DNA of 64,000 nucleotides, taken from the NCBI RefSeq assembly GCF_030219325.1, contig NZ_CP126625.1:794857-858856 (forward strand). The letters are read 5' to 3'. Below, in pieces: positions 1-8,180 of the stretch (position 1 is its first letter; each line of letters begins with the position of its first letter). A program made the position numbers and the translations under genes. The stretch comes from Geothrix sp. GTDB lineage: Bacteria > Acidobacteriota > Holophagae > Holophagales > Holophagaceae. The notes under the pieces were generated by a model. It had not been told where the DNA came from, made no database searches, and was given only the letters and a program-made list of their open reading frames with translations.

Positions 1-405
1 TTCGCCCTCGGGCAGGGCCTTGCCGATCAGCCAGTAGAACAGCGCCACGAGGGCCATGGCGGCGGCGGTGCCGAAGAGGGCGCCCAGGATGCTGAAGGGG
101 AGGATGAACTTCTTCTGCATCTCGATGATCATGTCGATCTGCGAGGACTGGACCTGGGGGTTGCGCTCGAGGATGGGGCGCAGCATCTCGTCCACGTCCA
201 CCTTGAGGCCCCAGGCGACGGTGATGACCAGGGCGAAGGTGATGAGGACACCCAGGGCCCAGCCCCAGCTCGGCGCCTTGCTCAGCCGCTGGAAGAGTTC
301 CACCGGCGCCGTGAACACCCCCGCGATCTGATCCAGTAGGCCGGGGGCCTGGGGAGGGGTCGGCTCGGGCTGATGGCCATACAGGGATTCGGGCTGGTCG
401 CTCAT
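1..405 (-). CDS. YIP1-family membrane protein, partial (C-terminus beyond window)
   Basis: The reading frame starts at ATG 405 and runs off the left edge, so only about 135 N-terminal residues are visible. A Pro-rich cytoplasmic leader is followed by a segment typical of YIP1 proteins (GVFTAPVELFQRL), then two hydrophobic spans around residues 48-68 and 100-130. YIP1-type proteins are multi-pass membrane proteins of poorly defined role. A full-length paralog with the same F-x-x-P-x-E-L-F signature lies at 15892-16662. The gene is divergent from the aminotransferase gene at 626, with 220 bp between them. Confidence 0.75.
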   Translation of the reverse strand, partial: MSDQPESLYGHQPEPTPPQAPGLLDQIAGVFTAPVELFQRLSKAPSWGWALGVLITFALVITVAWGLKVDVDEMLRPILERNPQVQSSQIDMIIEMQKKFILPFSILGALFGTAAAMALVALFYWLIGKALPEGE

Positions 406-546
406 GGGGGCTCCGTGGCATTCACGATAGGGGGGTCTGCGCGCCATTGTCGCAGGCCACCGCCCAACGGCGGGATTCGGCCGCCGGCCGGTGCATGGTT
501 CCCGGGGGATGGCCCCTGACAATTCGTCAAGAAAACATTGAGAAAC

Positions 547-575
547 CTGACAACCGTGCCCGGCGGGACTAGAGT
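547..575 (+). promoter_or_regulatory. Candidate sigma-70 promoter for the aminotransferase gene
   Basis: CTGACA at 547-552 and TAGAGT at 570-575 are separated by exactly 17 bp and lie 50 bp before the start codon. A short inverted repeat, TGAC-N5-GTCA, lies just upstream (about 517-529). This is a motif match by eye only. Confidence 0.35.
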
Positions 576-625
576 TTTAGACCTCGAACCTCGCCAGTCC
601 CCCACTCAACCCATCCGGAGGTCCC

Positions 626-1837
626 ATGGCCACCCTCGCCGCCAAGTCCGAGTCCCTGATCGCGCAGGAGAACCAGTTCGGCGCGCACAACTACCATCCG
701 CTCGACGTCGTCTGCACCAAGGGCGAGGGTGTCTTCCTCACCGACGTGGACGGCAAGAAGTACATGGACTTCCTGGCCGCCTACTCCGCCGTGAACCAGG
801 GCCACAACCACCCGAAGATCGGCGAGGCCATGATCGCCCAGATCAAGACCCTGGCCCTCACCAGCCGCGCCTTCCGCAACGACCAGTTCCCCCCGCTGCT
901 CGAGAAGCTCTGCAAGCTGACGGGCTTCGACAAGGCCCTGCTCATGAACAGCGGCGCCGAGGCCGTGGAAACCGCGCTGAAGGCCATGCGCAAGTGGGGC
1001 TACGACAAGAAGGGCATCGAGTACGGCAAGGCTGAAATCATCGTGGCCGACGGCAACTTCCACGGCCGCACCATCTCCATCGTGGGCTTCAGCACCGATC
1101 CCGACAGCACCAGCAAGTTCGGCCCCTTCACCCCCGGTTTTGTGATCGTGCCCTACGGCGATCTGGAAGCCGTGAAGAAGGCCATCAACCCGAACACCTG
1201 CGCCATCTTCATGGAGCCCATCCAGGGTGAGGGCGGCGTGGTCATCCCGCCCGAGGGCTTCCTCAAGGGCCTGCGCGAGGTGGCCACGGCCAACAACTGC
1301 CTGCTGGTGCTGGACGAGATCCAGTCCGGCCTGGGCCGCACGGGCAAGATGTTCGCCTTCGAGCACGAGGGCATCCGTCCCGACGGCATCACCATCGGCA
1401 AGGCCCTCAGCGGCGGCTACTACCCCGTCAGCGCCTTCCTGGCCAACGACGAAGTCATGGACGTGTTCACCCCCGGCATCCACGGCAGCACCTACGGCGG
1501 CAATCCGCTGGCCTGCGCCGTCGCCAGTGCCGCCCTGGATGTGCTCGTCGACGAGAAGCTGGTGGAGCGCGCCGCCGAACTCGGCGAGTACTTCGCGAAG
1601 CGCCTGCGCGGCATGAAGTCCGACAAGGTGGAGCTGGTGCGCGTGCGCGGCCTGTGGGCCGGCGTGCAGCTCAAGGAGAGCGCCGGCAAGGCCCGTCCCT
1701 ACTGCTACCAGCTCAAGGATCGCGGCATGCTCTGCAAGGACACCCACGAGCAGATCATCCGCCTCGCGCCCCCCCTCGTGATCACGAAGGAGCAGATCGA
1801 TTGGGCCGTGGACCAGCTGGAAGCCGTCCTCGCCTAG
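626..1837 (+). CDS. rocD: Ornithine aminotransferase (ornithine-oxo-acid transaminase)
   Basis: A class III PLP-dependent aminotransferase of 403 aa. It is predicted to convert ornithine plus 2-oxoglutarate to glutamate semialdehyde plus glutamate in the cytoplasm (arginine/proline metabolism). Visible hallmarks are NSGAEAVETALK near residue 110, the LDEIQSGLGRTG block holding the cofactor Asp, and the Schiff-base lysine K259 in TIGKALSGGYYP. The length fits RocD. Acetylornithine aminotransferase (ArgD) is the main alternative, but the N-terminal YHPLDVV and the GGYYPVSAF block fit the RocD branch. The start is supported by GGAGG seven bases upstream. The gene appears monocistronic, with a strong hairpin just downstream. 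Confidence 0.9.
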   Translation: MATLAAKSESLIAQENQFGAHNYHPLDVVCTKGEGVFLTDVDGKKYMDFLAAYSAVNQGHNHPKIGEAMIAQIKTLALTSRAFRNDQFPPLLEKLCKLTGFDKALLMNSGAEAVETALKAMRKWGYDKKGIEYGKAEIIVADGNFHGRTISIVGFSTDPDSTSKFGPFTPGFVIVPYGDLEAVKKAINPNTCAIFMEPIQGEGGVVIPPEGFLKGLREVATANNCLLVLDEIQSGLGRTGKMFAFEHEGIRPDGITIGKALSGGYYPVSAFLANDEVMDVFTPGIHGSTYGGNPLACAVASAALDVLVDEKLVERAAELGEYFAKRLRGMKSDKVELVRVRGLWAGVQLKESAGKARPYCYQLKDRGMLCKDTHEQIIRLAPPLVITKEQIDWAVDQLEAVLA

Positions 1838-1856
1838 CTGGAAAGTCCGACTCCCG

Positions 1857-1885
1857 ACCGCGCCCCCTGCTCCAGGGGGCGCGGT
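1857..1885 (+). terminator. Strong hairpin downstream of rocD
   Basis: A perfect 11-bp stem ACCGCGCCCCC / GGGGGCGCGGT with a 7-nt loop lies 20 bp after the rocD stop. No T-tract follows, so it may act as a weak or factor-assisted terminator or as an mRNA 3'-end stabiliser. Confidence 0.55.
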
Positions 1886-1959
1886 GCGTTCAGGCCTGTC
1901 CATCCTCCCTGGTTGCAACCTGGAGGGCGCCAAGGGAGGAACCCGGAATAGGTCGAACA

Positions 1960-2020
1960 GACTAAGATGCTTTAGGTCAAATTAAGATAATATTAATGTT
2001 ATGCTTGCTGGACATTGATC
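1960..2020 (+). promoter_or_regulatory. AT-rich promoter island before the SDR gene
   Basis: The 196 bp between the rocD hairpin and the next start codon hold no gene. They do contain a sharply AT-rich stretch (about 1968-2000, with TAATAT and TTAATGTTAT) in an otherwise GC-rich context. This is the likely promoter of the gene at 2082. I do not assign exact -35 and -10 boxes. Confidence 0.3.
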
Positions 2021-2081
2021 GCTGCGATGCCGTCTTTGGGTGCCTCGAGGGACCCGGGACGCCAGGTCGAAGGGGGAGTCC

Positions 2082-3572
2082 ATGCGAGTACTGGTCACGG
2101 GAGCCACGGGATACATCGGGGGACGCCTGGTCCCCCGCCTCATCGCCAAGGGGCACTCGGTGCGCTGCCTGGCCCGGGATCCCCAGCAGCTCCAGGGGCG
2201 GCCCTGGCCCGGCGTCGAGATCGTGCAGGGGGACCTGGGGAGTCCCGAGACCCTCCCCTTCGCCCTGGAGGGCATCGACGTGGCCTACTACCTGGTCCAC
2301 GCCATGGCCGACGGCAAGTCCTTCCGGGAGCAGGACCGCAAGATGGCCCGCGCCTTCGGGGAGGCGGCCCGGCGAGCCAGGGTCCGGCGCATCGTCTACC
2401 TGGGCGGCCTCGGCGACCCGGGCGAGCTGCACAGCAAGCACCTGATCAGCCGCCAGGAGGTGGGGCAGAACCTCGCCCGGGCTGGCGTGCCCGTGGTGGA
2501 GTTCCGCGCGGCGGTGATCGTGGGGTCCGGCTCGGCCAGCTTCGAGATGATCCGCCACCTCACGGACCGCCTGCCGCTGATGGTGGCCCCGCGCTGGGTG
2601 GAGACCCGCTGCCAGCCCATCGGCATCCGCAGCGTGCTGGACTATCTGGAGGAGGCCCTGGACCACCCCGAGGCCCGGGGCATCTACGAGATCGGCGGAA
2701 CCGACATCCTGACCTACCGGGAGATGATGCTCGGCTATGCCCGGGCCAAGGGCCTGCACCGCATCATCCTGCCGGTGCCCATGCCGAAGCGGAATTTCAG
2801 CAGCCGGGTGATCGACCTCCTGACCCCGATCCCGCACCGCATCGCGGCGGCCCTGCTGGAGAGCCTCCGCACCGAGGTGGTGGTGCGGGACGATCGCGCC
2901 CTCCACACCTTCGCCGTGCGACCCACCACCTACGCCGAGGCGCTGGACCGCGCCCTGGGGCGCATTGCCGCGGACGACGTGGAGACCACCTGGGCCTCCA
3001 GCCTGGCCAGCACGGTCCGGAAGGATCCCGTGGGGCGGCAGCTGGACAACCAGGAGGGGTTGCTGGTGGAGCGCCACTGGCGCAAGGTGCAGGCTTCTCC
3101 CGAGCGCGTCATGGATATCATCTGCGCGCTGGGGGGCGAGCAGGGCTGGCCCGCCGGCAACGCCCTCTGGCAGCTCCGGGGCGCCATCGACCGGGCCATG
3201 GGCGGCGTGGGCATGCGCCGGGGACGGCGGCATCCCAAGGACCTGCGCGTGGGCGATCCCCTGGACTTCTGGCGGGTGGAGTCCTTCGAGCCGGGGCGGA
3301 TCCTGCGCCTGCGCGCCGAGATGAGGCTGCCCGGCCGGGCCTGGCTGCAGTTCGAGGTGCGCCCGGAGGGCAGGCAGACCCACCTGGAGCAGACCGCCTT
3401 CTTCGAGCCCCACGGCCTCTCCGGCAACCTCTACTGGTACTCGGCCATGCAGCTGCACCGGTTCATCTTCCCGGGCCTCATCCGCGCCATCCAGACCCGC
3501 GCCGAGGAGGACCACACCCTGGACTACACCCTGCCTGGCCTGCCGGCCCCGACCCTGCTCGTGCAAGAGTGA
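2082..3572 (+). CDS. NAD(P)-binding SDR (atypical) with C-terminal DUF2867-like domain
   Basis: A 496-aa protein. The N-terminal Rossmann fold opens with VLVTGATGYIGGRL, the glycine-rich nucleotide-binding motif of NAD-dependent epimerase/atypical SDR proteins, followed by GDLGSPETL and a YLGGLGD strand. From about residue 310 the protein changes to a DUF2867-type domain (polyketide-cyclase-like fold) ending in LPGLPAP. This two-domain layout is known from YtfG/NmrA-related proteins of unknown substrate. I chose ATG 2082 because AAGGGGGA lies just upstream. A GTG 42 bp earlier has no such site. The substrate is unknown. The MOSC gene follows 43 bp downstream. Confidence 0.8.
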   Translation: MRVLVTGATGYIGGRLVPRLIAKGHSVRCLARDPQQLQGRPWPGVEIVQGDLGSPETLPFALEGIDVAYYLVHAMADGKSFREQDRKMARAFGEAARRARVRRIVYLGGLGDPGELHSKHLISRQEVGQNLARAGVPVVEFRAAVIVGSGSASFEMIRHLTDRLPLMVAPRWVETRCQPIGIRSVLDYLEEALDHPEARGIYEIGGTDILTYREMMLGYARAKGLHRIILPVPMPKRNFSSRVIDLLTPIPHRIAAALLESLRTEVVVRDDRALHTFAVRPTTYAEALDRALGRIAADDVETTWASSLASTVRKDPVGRQLDNQEGLLVERHWRKVQASPERVMDIICALGGEQGWPAGNALWQLRGAIDRAMGGVGMRRGRRHPKDLRVGDPLDFWRVESFEPGRILRLRAEMRLPGRAWLQFEVRPEGRQTHLEQTAFFEPHGLSGNLYWYSAMQLHRFIFPGLIRAIQTRAEEDHTLDYTLPGLPAPTLLVQE

Positions 3573-3615
3573 AGGGGGGCCGTCGAGGCGCCCCCGAACT
3601 TCATGTGGAGTCCCC

Positions 3616-4077
3616 ATGTTCCAGGGCTGCATCGAGTCCATCCATATCGCGCCTTCAGCCGAAGCCGCCATGCGCAGCGTCGACCAGGTGGTGGCCATCG
3701 CCGGCGTGGGGCTGGAGGGGGACCGGTATGCCACACGGACGGGCAGCTTCTCCGCCAAGCCCAAGCCGGGACGCCAGCTCACGCTCATCGAGGCCGAGGC
3801 CATCGAGGCGCTGGAGCGGGAGCTGGGGATGGTGCTGGCCCCCGGCGAAACCCGGCGCAACCTCGTGACCCGCGGGGTGGCCCTGAACCACCTGGTGGGG
3901 CGCGAGTTCACCGTGGGCGGCGTGCGCCTGCGCGGCCACGAGCTCTGCGAGCCCTGCGGCGACCTGGCCCGCATGACGGCCAAGCCGCAGATCCTGCCGG
4001 GGCTCGTGCACCGCGGTGGGCTGCGGGCTGAGATCCTCGAAGGCGGTCTGCTCCGCGTCGGGGATCTGATCGACTGA
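3616..4077 (+). CDS. MOSC domain protein
   Basis: A 153-aa single-domain MOSC protein (the C-terminal fold of molybdenum cofactor sulfurase). Family features are the early GVGLEGDRYA segment, the LTLIEAEAIEAL strand-helix, the TRRNLVTRGVALN motif and the conserved cysteine region ELCEPCGDLA (about residues 116-125). Stand-alone MOSC proteins are thought to handle Mo-cofactor sulfur or reduce N-hydroxylated substrates. No molybdenum gene is adjacent, so the exact role is open. It probably shares a transcript with the SDR gene upstream. Confidence 0.85.
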   Translation: MFQGCIESIHIAPSAEAAMRSVDQVVAIAGVGLEGDRYATRTGSFSAKPKPGRQLTLIEAEAIEALERELGMVLAPGETRRNLVTRGVALNHLVGREFTVGGVRLRGHELCEPCGDLARMTAKPQILPGLVHRGGLRAEILEGGLLRVGDLID

Positions 4078-4153
4078 GGTGGGCGTTGGGCGTGCGGTTG
4101 CTGTCGTTCGTTGTTGATCCTCAGGTTGCTTTGTCGGATGCTTGAGCCGCATT

Positions 4154-4199
4154 GCAGGCTGTCGCCTGCGTTCTGGGAGGGCGCGCCCTCCAGGGAGGT
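4154..4199 (+). promoter_or_regulatory. Twin hairpin overlapping the ribosome-binding site of the TPR operon
   Basis: GCAGGC-TGTC-GCCTGC (4154-4169) is followed by the perfect 16-bp palindrome GGAGGGCGCGCCCTCC (4176-4191), which ends three bases before the Shine-Dalgarno GGAGG (4195-4199). CCCTCC (4186-4191) could alternatively pair with the Shine-Dalgarno GGGAGG, which would give a translational switch. The structure is read by eye and function is inferred. Confidence 0.35.
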
Positions 4200-4204
4200 C
4201 AGCC

Positions 4205-4807
4205 ATGCGCTCCATCGGTCTGTCACTCGCGTTGGGATGCGCCCTCGGGGCCCAGGTTCCCGACCGCCCCACGGAGGCTTTCTTCAAGGGGGATCCCACC
4301 CAGGTGATGCTGGCCTGTGCGGAGCGGGCCGCGAACCTGAAGCCCGGGAAGGACCGGGTGTTGGCCCAGGCCGGTCGCGCCCACCTCATCGCCGGGGACC
4401 GGGCCAAGGCGGAGGCCTATTTCCAGAGGGTGGTCGGCGGGGACGCGGAGGCCTTCCGGTGGATGGGCCAGGCCTGGCTGGAGTGCGGCAACCCCAAGCT
4501 GGGCGTGGCCGCGCTGCTCAAGGTCGCCGAGCAGGATCCTGCCGCCAAGAACATCCAGCGCGACGCGGCCGTGGTTCTCATGGATGCCGGGTTCGCCAAG
4601 GAGGCCGACGAGGTCATGACCGGGGCCTTCCGGGTGGCGCCCCGCGACTGGCAGAACGTGACGGCTTTCGGCCGGGCCTGCCTCCGGCAGAAGCGGCAGG
4701 ACCTGGCGGCCATCTGGTTCGAGCGGATCATGACCACCCGGCGCAAGACGGAGGGCCTCTGGAACGAGATCGCCCTGGCCTTCGCGGATCAGGGGGTGGA
4801 GCGATGA
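4205..4807 (+). CDS. Exported TPR protein (first of tandem pair)
   Basis: A 200-aa protein with a short hydrophobic leader (MRSIGLSLALGCALGAQ) suggesting export, followed by helical TPR-like repeats over roughly residues 30-195. The ATG at 4205 is preferred over an upstream TTG at 4142 because GGAGG lies six bases ahead and this start gives a clean signal peptide. It overlaps the next gene by four bases (ATGA) and is clearly paralogous to it, both opening with P-x-x-A-F-F-x-x-D and then C-A-E. TPR proteins scaffold protein-protein contacts. No partner is identifiable. Confidence 0.75.
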   Translation: MRSIGLSLALGCALGAQVPDRPTEAFFKGDPTQVMLACAERAANLKPGKDRVLAQAGRAHLIAGDRAKAEAYFQRVVGGDAEAFRWMGQAWLECGNPKLGVAALLKVAEQDPAAKNIQRDAAVVLMDAGFAKEADEVMTGAFRVAPRDWQNVTAFGRACLRQKRQDLAAIWFERIMTTRRKTEGLWNEIALAFADQGVER

Positions 4808-5469
4808 GCACCCGTGGCTGGAGCCTTCCCGTCTGTCTCGGCCTTCTGGCCCTGTGTCCGGCCTCGGCGCAGGCGCCCAAGGTTCCGGATGCGGCCTTCT
4901 TCTCCCAGGACCGAAAGGTGCTGATGCGGCTCTGCGCCGAGGAGGCCCGGCGTCTCGACCCCAAGGACACGCACTTGATGGTGGAGTACGGCGACACGAT
5001 GCTGGCACTCGGGGAACGCCAGAAGGCGGAAGAGGCCTTCGAGAAGGCCGTCGCCGCGAAGCCCACCGACCCCCAGACCCACCACCTCATCGGTCTGGCC
5101 TGGCTCCGCAAAGGCTTCCGGCCGGAGGCCCTGAAGGCCTACCAGGCCATGGTCTCCGTGGAACTCTCCGGTCGCTACGAGCGGCTGAAGAACATCCTCA
5201 ACAAGGCCGCCGTGGATCTCATCGCGGCCGGGGAGGTGAAGGTGGCCGCGGACTACATGGAGCGTGCCTATCAGCTGGACAAGAGCGACGCCAACAACTT
5301 CCTGGAATTCGGCCGCGCCGCCCTCCTGGCCGGTGAGAGGGACCTGGCCGCCCTCTATTTCGCCCGGGCCGCCAAGGCCGATCCCAATGACGTGGACGTG
5401 TGGCTGGAGATCACCAATGCCCATGCCGAGCTGCTCCTGAGAAGCGCCAGGCAGCCGGGAGCCAAATAA
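4804..5469 (+). CDS. Exported TPR protein (second of tandem pair)
   Basis: A 221-aa protein with a signal peptide (about residues 1-24, ending CPASAQA) and at least three TPR units: residues ~58-90 (EYGDTMLALGERQKAEEAFEKA), ~92-125, and ~160-195 (FGRAALLAGERDLAALYFARAA). It is translationally coupled to the gene upstream through ATGA. The two products probably arose by duplication and act together in the periplasm or at the outer membrane. Function unknown. Confidence 0.75.
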   Translation: MSTRGWSLPVCLGLLALCPASAQAPKVPDAAFFSQDRKVLMRLCAEEARRLDPKDTHLMVEYGDTMLALGERQKAEEAFEKAVAAKPTDPQTHHLIGLAWLRKGFRPEALKAYQAMVSVELSGRYERLKNILNKAAVDLIAAGEVKVAADYMERAYQLDKSDANNFLEFGRAALLAGERDLAALYFARAAKADPNDVDVWLEITNAHAELLLRSARQPGAK

Positions 5470-5494
5470 GACCGAGGGGCGAGTCCAGATCGAC

Positions 5495-5517
5495 CGCCAT
5501 CACCACGACCGATGGCG
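5495..5517. terminator. Hairpin between convergent genes
   Basis: CGCCATC (5495-5501) and GATGGCG (5511-5517) form a 7-bp stem in the 50-bp gap between the convergent TPR and MFS genes. There is no T-tract, so it is only a candidate bidirectional terminator. Confidence 0.3.
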
Positions 5518-5519
5518 CG

Positions 5520-6701
5520 TCAGCCTTTGGGGGCGGGCGCCCCGGGCGTCCGGAACCGCGCCAGGAGCAGCCCCGCCGCGCCGGCGATGAGGAAGGTGGC
5601 CAGCCAGACGCTCCTCGGGCCGGCCTTGGCATAGGCCAGGACGCCCAGCCAGGGGCCCAGGGCCAGGGCTGCGGCGAAGGCCAGGGAGAGCAGGCCCATG
5701 TACTCGCCGCGGCGGTCCGGGGGCGCCAGGGTGGCCACGGCATCGCTCATGGCGGGGAACAGGATCATCTCGCCGAAGGTCCAGATCACCGTCGTGACGA
5801 TCAGCATCGCATAGCTGGTGGCCCAGGCCGTGAGGCCGAAGCCGACGGCGAGGCAGAGCGAGCCCAGGAGCAGGAGCCGGCCGTGGCGCCAGTGGCCCAT
5901 GGCGAGGTTCAGGGGCACCTCGAGCGCCACGATCAGGAGGGTGTTCACCGTGAACAGGATGCCGAAGAAGCGGCTGCCCAGGCCGAGGTCGCGCACCACC
6001 CAGAGGGGCAGGGTGCCCTCGATCTGGAAGAACACCATCAGCGCGGGGATGAAGGGCAGCAGCAGGAAGAGCAGGTGCCGGTCCCGCCAGGGGCTGCCGC
6101 CGGGCGCGTGATCGTGCGGCAGGTCCGGGGTGGGTTGGGCCTTCAGCAGGAGGCTCAGCAGGGCGGCGCCGGCCAGGGTGCTGAGGCCATCGGTCCAGAA
6201 GACCCAGCGGTAGCTGTGGTGGGCGATGAGGCCACCCGCGGCGGGACCCACCGCCATGCCGAGGTTGACGGCCAGGCGGTGCAGGGCGAAGACGGCCTTG
6301 CGCTGCTCGGGCGCGGCGAGGCCGGTGAGCAGGGCCATGGCGCTGGGCCAGAAGGCCTGGGTGAGGCCAGCCCACAGGAAGATGAGCGCGAAGAGCAGGG
6401 GCTTCGTGCTGGCGAAGGGCAGGATCAGCAGCAGAGCGCCCGAGCTCCAGAGGCTCGCCTTCAGGACGTGGACATGGCCCAGGCGGTCCGCCAGGCGGCC
6501 GGAGAAGGGCCCCGCCGTCAGGGCGCCGGCTCCGTAGATCATCATCCCGTAGCCGGCTTCTGCGGGCGTCCAGCGGCGGCCCTCGGTGAGGTACAGCACC
6601 AGGAAGGGCAGGGCCATGGTGCCCAGGCGGTTGATCAGCGTGCTGGCGCAGACCAGCCAGACTTCGCGGGGAAGGCCGCGGAGGCCGCGCCAGGGGTTCA
6701 C
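5520..6701 (-). CDS. MFS transporter
   Basis: A 393-aa major facilitator with about 12 hydrophobic spans. It has the loop 2-3 signature GRLADRLGHVHVLKASL (variant of GxLaDrxGrrxxl) and a central hydrophilic loop around residues 190-215 (PTPDLPHDHAPGG). It resembles drug or small-molecule exporters of the MdtH type, but the substrate cannot be told. The chosen GTG start at 6701 overlaps the stop of the sulfurtransferase gene by four bases (GTGA), so the two are translationally coupled. A longer in-frame start would overlap that gene heavily and is unlikely. Confidence 0.85.
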   Translation of the reverse strand: MNPWRGLRGLPREVWLVCASTLINRLGTMALPFLVLYLTEGRRWTPAEAGYGMMIYGAGALTAGPFSGRLADRLGHVHVLKASLWSSGALLLILPFASTKPLLFALIFLWAGLTQAFWPSAMALLTGLAAPEQRKAVFALHRLAVNLGMAVGPAAGGLIAHHSYRWVFWTDGLSTLAGAALLSLLLKAQPTPDLPHDHAPGGSPWRDRHLLFLLLPFIPALMVFFQIEGTLPLWVVRDLGLGSRFFGILFTVNTLLIVALEVPLNLAMGHWRHGRLLLLGSLCLAVGFGLTAWATSYAMLIVTTVIWTFGEMILFPAMSDAVATLAPPDRRGEYMGLLSLAFAAALALGPWLGVLAYAKAGPRSVWLATFLIAGAAGLLLARFRTPGAPAPKG

Positions 6702-7528
6702 GGTCGGGGATCCCGGTCGCGATCGCTGCGGCACCACTCGCTCCAGCTGCCGACATAGAGGGCGGCGCCGGGGAGGCCCGCCACGTCCAGGGCCAGCAGC
6801 GTGTGGCAGGCGGTGACGCCGGAGCCGCAGTGGACGGCGAGGCGCTCCGGCGGCGTGCCGTCCAGCAGGGGGCCGTACAGGGCGCGCAGGGCCTCGGGGC
6901 TCTTGAAGCATCCGTCGGGTCCGAGGTTCTCGTTCCAGGGCAGGTTCAGCGAGCCCGGGATGTGGCCGGCCACGGGGTCGAAGGGCTCAGACTCTCCGCG
7001 CCAGCGCTCCTGGGAGCGGACGTCCAGCAGCTTGCGGCCGGGGTCCTTCCGCAGGGTCTCCACCTCCTCCGCGTCGACCGTGGGGAACTGCCAGCGCGCC
7101 ACCGGATAGGGCCCGAGGGTCGTCACGGGCGCGAGGTCCGAGGTCAGGGGCATCCCAGCCCCGAGGGCCTTCGGAAGCCCGCCGTCCAGCACGCGGACCT
7201 CCTCATGGCCCAGGGCCCGCAGCATCCACCAGAGGCGGGCCGCCGCGTTGCCGCCGCCGTTCGCATCGTAGAGCACGATCCGGGTGGCGGGGCCGATGCC
7301 CCAGGCGCCCACCTGCGCCGCAAAGCGCGGCAGCGAGGGCAGGGGATGGCGCCCTCCCCTCGCCGGATCGTGGCCCGGGTCGGAGGCGGTGCTGAGCTGG
7401 CGGTTCAGGTCGGCATGCAGGGCCCCCGGCAGGTGGCCCGCCGCGTAGTCCGTGGAATCGGGGCGGGCATCCAGCAGGCGGACCGAGGCAAGCTGGGATC
7501 GAAGGTCGGAAGCGGAGATCAGGTTCAT
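6698..7528 (-). CDS. sseA: Sulfurtransferase with two rhodanese domains
   Basis: A 276-aa tandem-rhodanese protein. The inactive N-terminal domain (1-125) carries LLDARPDSTDYAAGHLPGA. The active C-terminal domain carries LLDVRSQERWRGE and the catalytic loop CGSGVTAC with C234. That loop sequence is the one found in 3-mercaptopyruvate sulfurtransferases, whereas thiosulfate-specific enzymes carry more basic loops. It is predicted to move sulfane sulfur from 3-mercaptopyruvate or thiosulfate to cyanide or thiol acceptors. It is the first gene of a two-gene unit with the MFS gene. A GTG two codons upstream is an alternative start. Confidence 0.85.
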   Translation of the reverse strand: MNLISASDLRSQLASVRLLDARPDSTDYAAGHLPGALHADLNRQLSTASDPGHDPARGGRHPLPSLPRFAAQVGAWGIGPATRIVLYDANGGGNAAARLWWMLRALGHEEVRVLDGGLPKALGAGMPLTSDLAPVTTLGPYPVARWQFPTVDAEEVETLRKDPGRKLLDVRSQERWRGESEPFDPVAGHIPGSLNLPWNENLGPDGCFKSPEALRALYGPLLDGTPPERLAVHCGSGVTACHTLLALDVAGLPGAALYVGSWSEWCRSDRDRDPRP

Positions 7529-7625
7529 CCCCACAGTATGAAGTGGTCGATAGGGACATTACCCTGAAGCCTGCCCATAGATCTCGGTCAACGCATGCGT
7601 TGCCCGAGGAAGCCCCGGAGGCCCC

Positions 7626-8180
7626 ATGTCCGATGCCTATGTCCCCGAGTCCCGCTGGCGCCTGGCAGTGGCGTTCCTGCTCGTCGGCGGGGGCCTCCTG
7701 CTGGGCGGGGTGGCCCTCACCCGCGGGATGTCCGGCGGGGGCGGAGAAGGGGCTGCCAGTGGCGCGGACGTGAGCGGGGTGGCGATCCGGGATGCCGACG
7801 GCAACCGCCACACCCTGGCCGATTTCAAGGGCAAGGTGGTGCTGGTGGACGTGTGGGCCACCTGGTGCCCGCCCTGCCGCCGGTCGCTGCCCGAAGTCGC
7901 AGAACTGCAGAAGGCCGGCGGGGACCGCTACGTGGTCCTGCCCATCTCCGTGGACAGCGGGGGGTGGGGTGACGTGAAGCCCTTCCTGGCCCAGAACCCC
8001 CAGCTGGGACTCACGGCCTACCTTCCGGAGGGTGGTCGCGCGCTGGACGCCTTCGGCGAGGTCCGTAGCATTCCCACCACGCTGGTGATCGACCGGCAGG
8101 GCCGGCTCGTGAAGCGCTGGTCCGGGTACGGCGAGGGGATGGCGCGACGGGCCCTGGAGGAGGCCCTGAAGGCCCGGTGA
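7626..8180 (+). CDS. TlpA-like membrane-anchored thioredoxin
   Basis: A 184-aa protein. An N-terminal signal anchor spans about residues 12-31, followed by a Gly-rich linker and a TlpA/ResA-type thioredoxin fold with the redox motif WCPPC (C81, C84) and the cis-proline block SIPTTLVIDRQG. It faces the periplasm and is expected to reduce disulfides, for example during cytochrome c maturation. GGAGG precedes the ATG. It overlaps the start of the Sel1-repeat gene. Confidence 0.88.
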   Translation: MSDAYVPESRWRLAVAFLLVGGGLLLGGVALTRGMSGGGGEGAASGADVSGVAIRDADGNRHTLADFKGKVVLVDVWATWCPPCRRSLPEVAELQKAGGDRYVVLPISVDSGGWGDVKPFLAQNPQLGLTAYLPEGGRALDAFGEVRSIPTTLVIDRQGRLVKRWSGYGEGMARRALEEALKAR

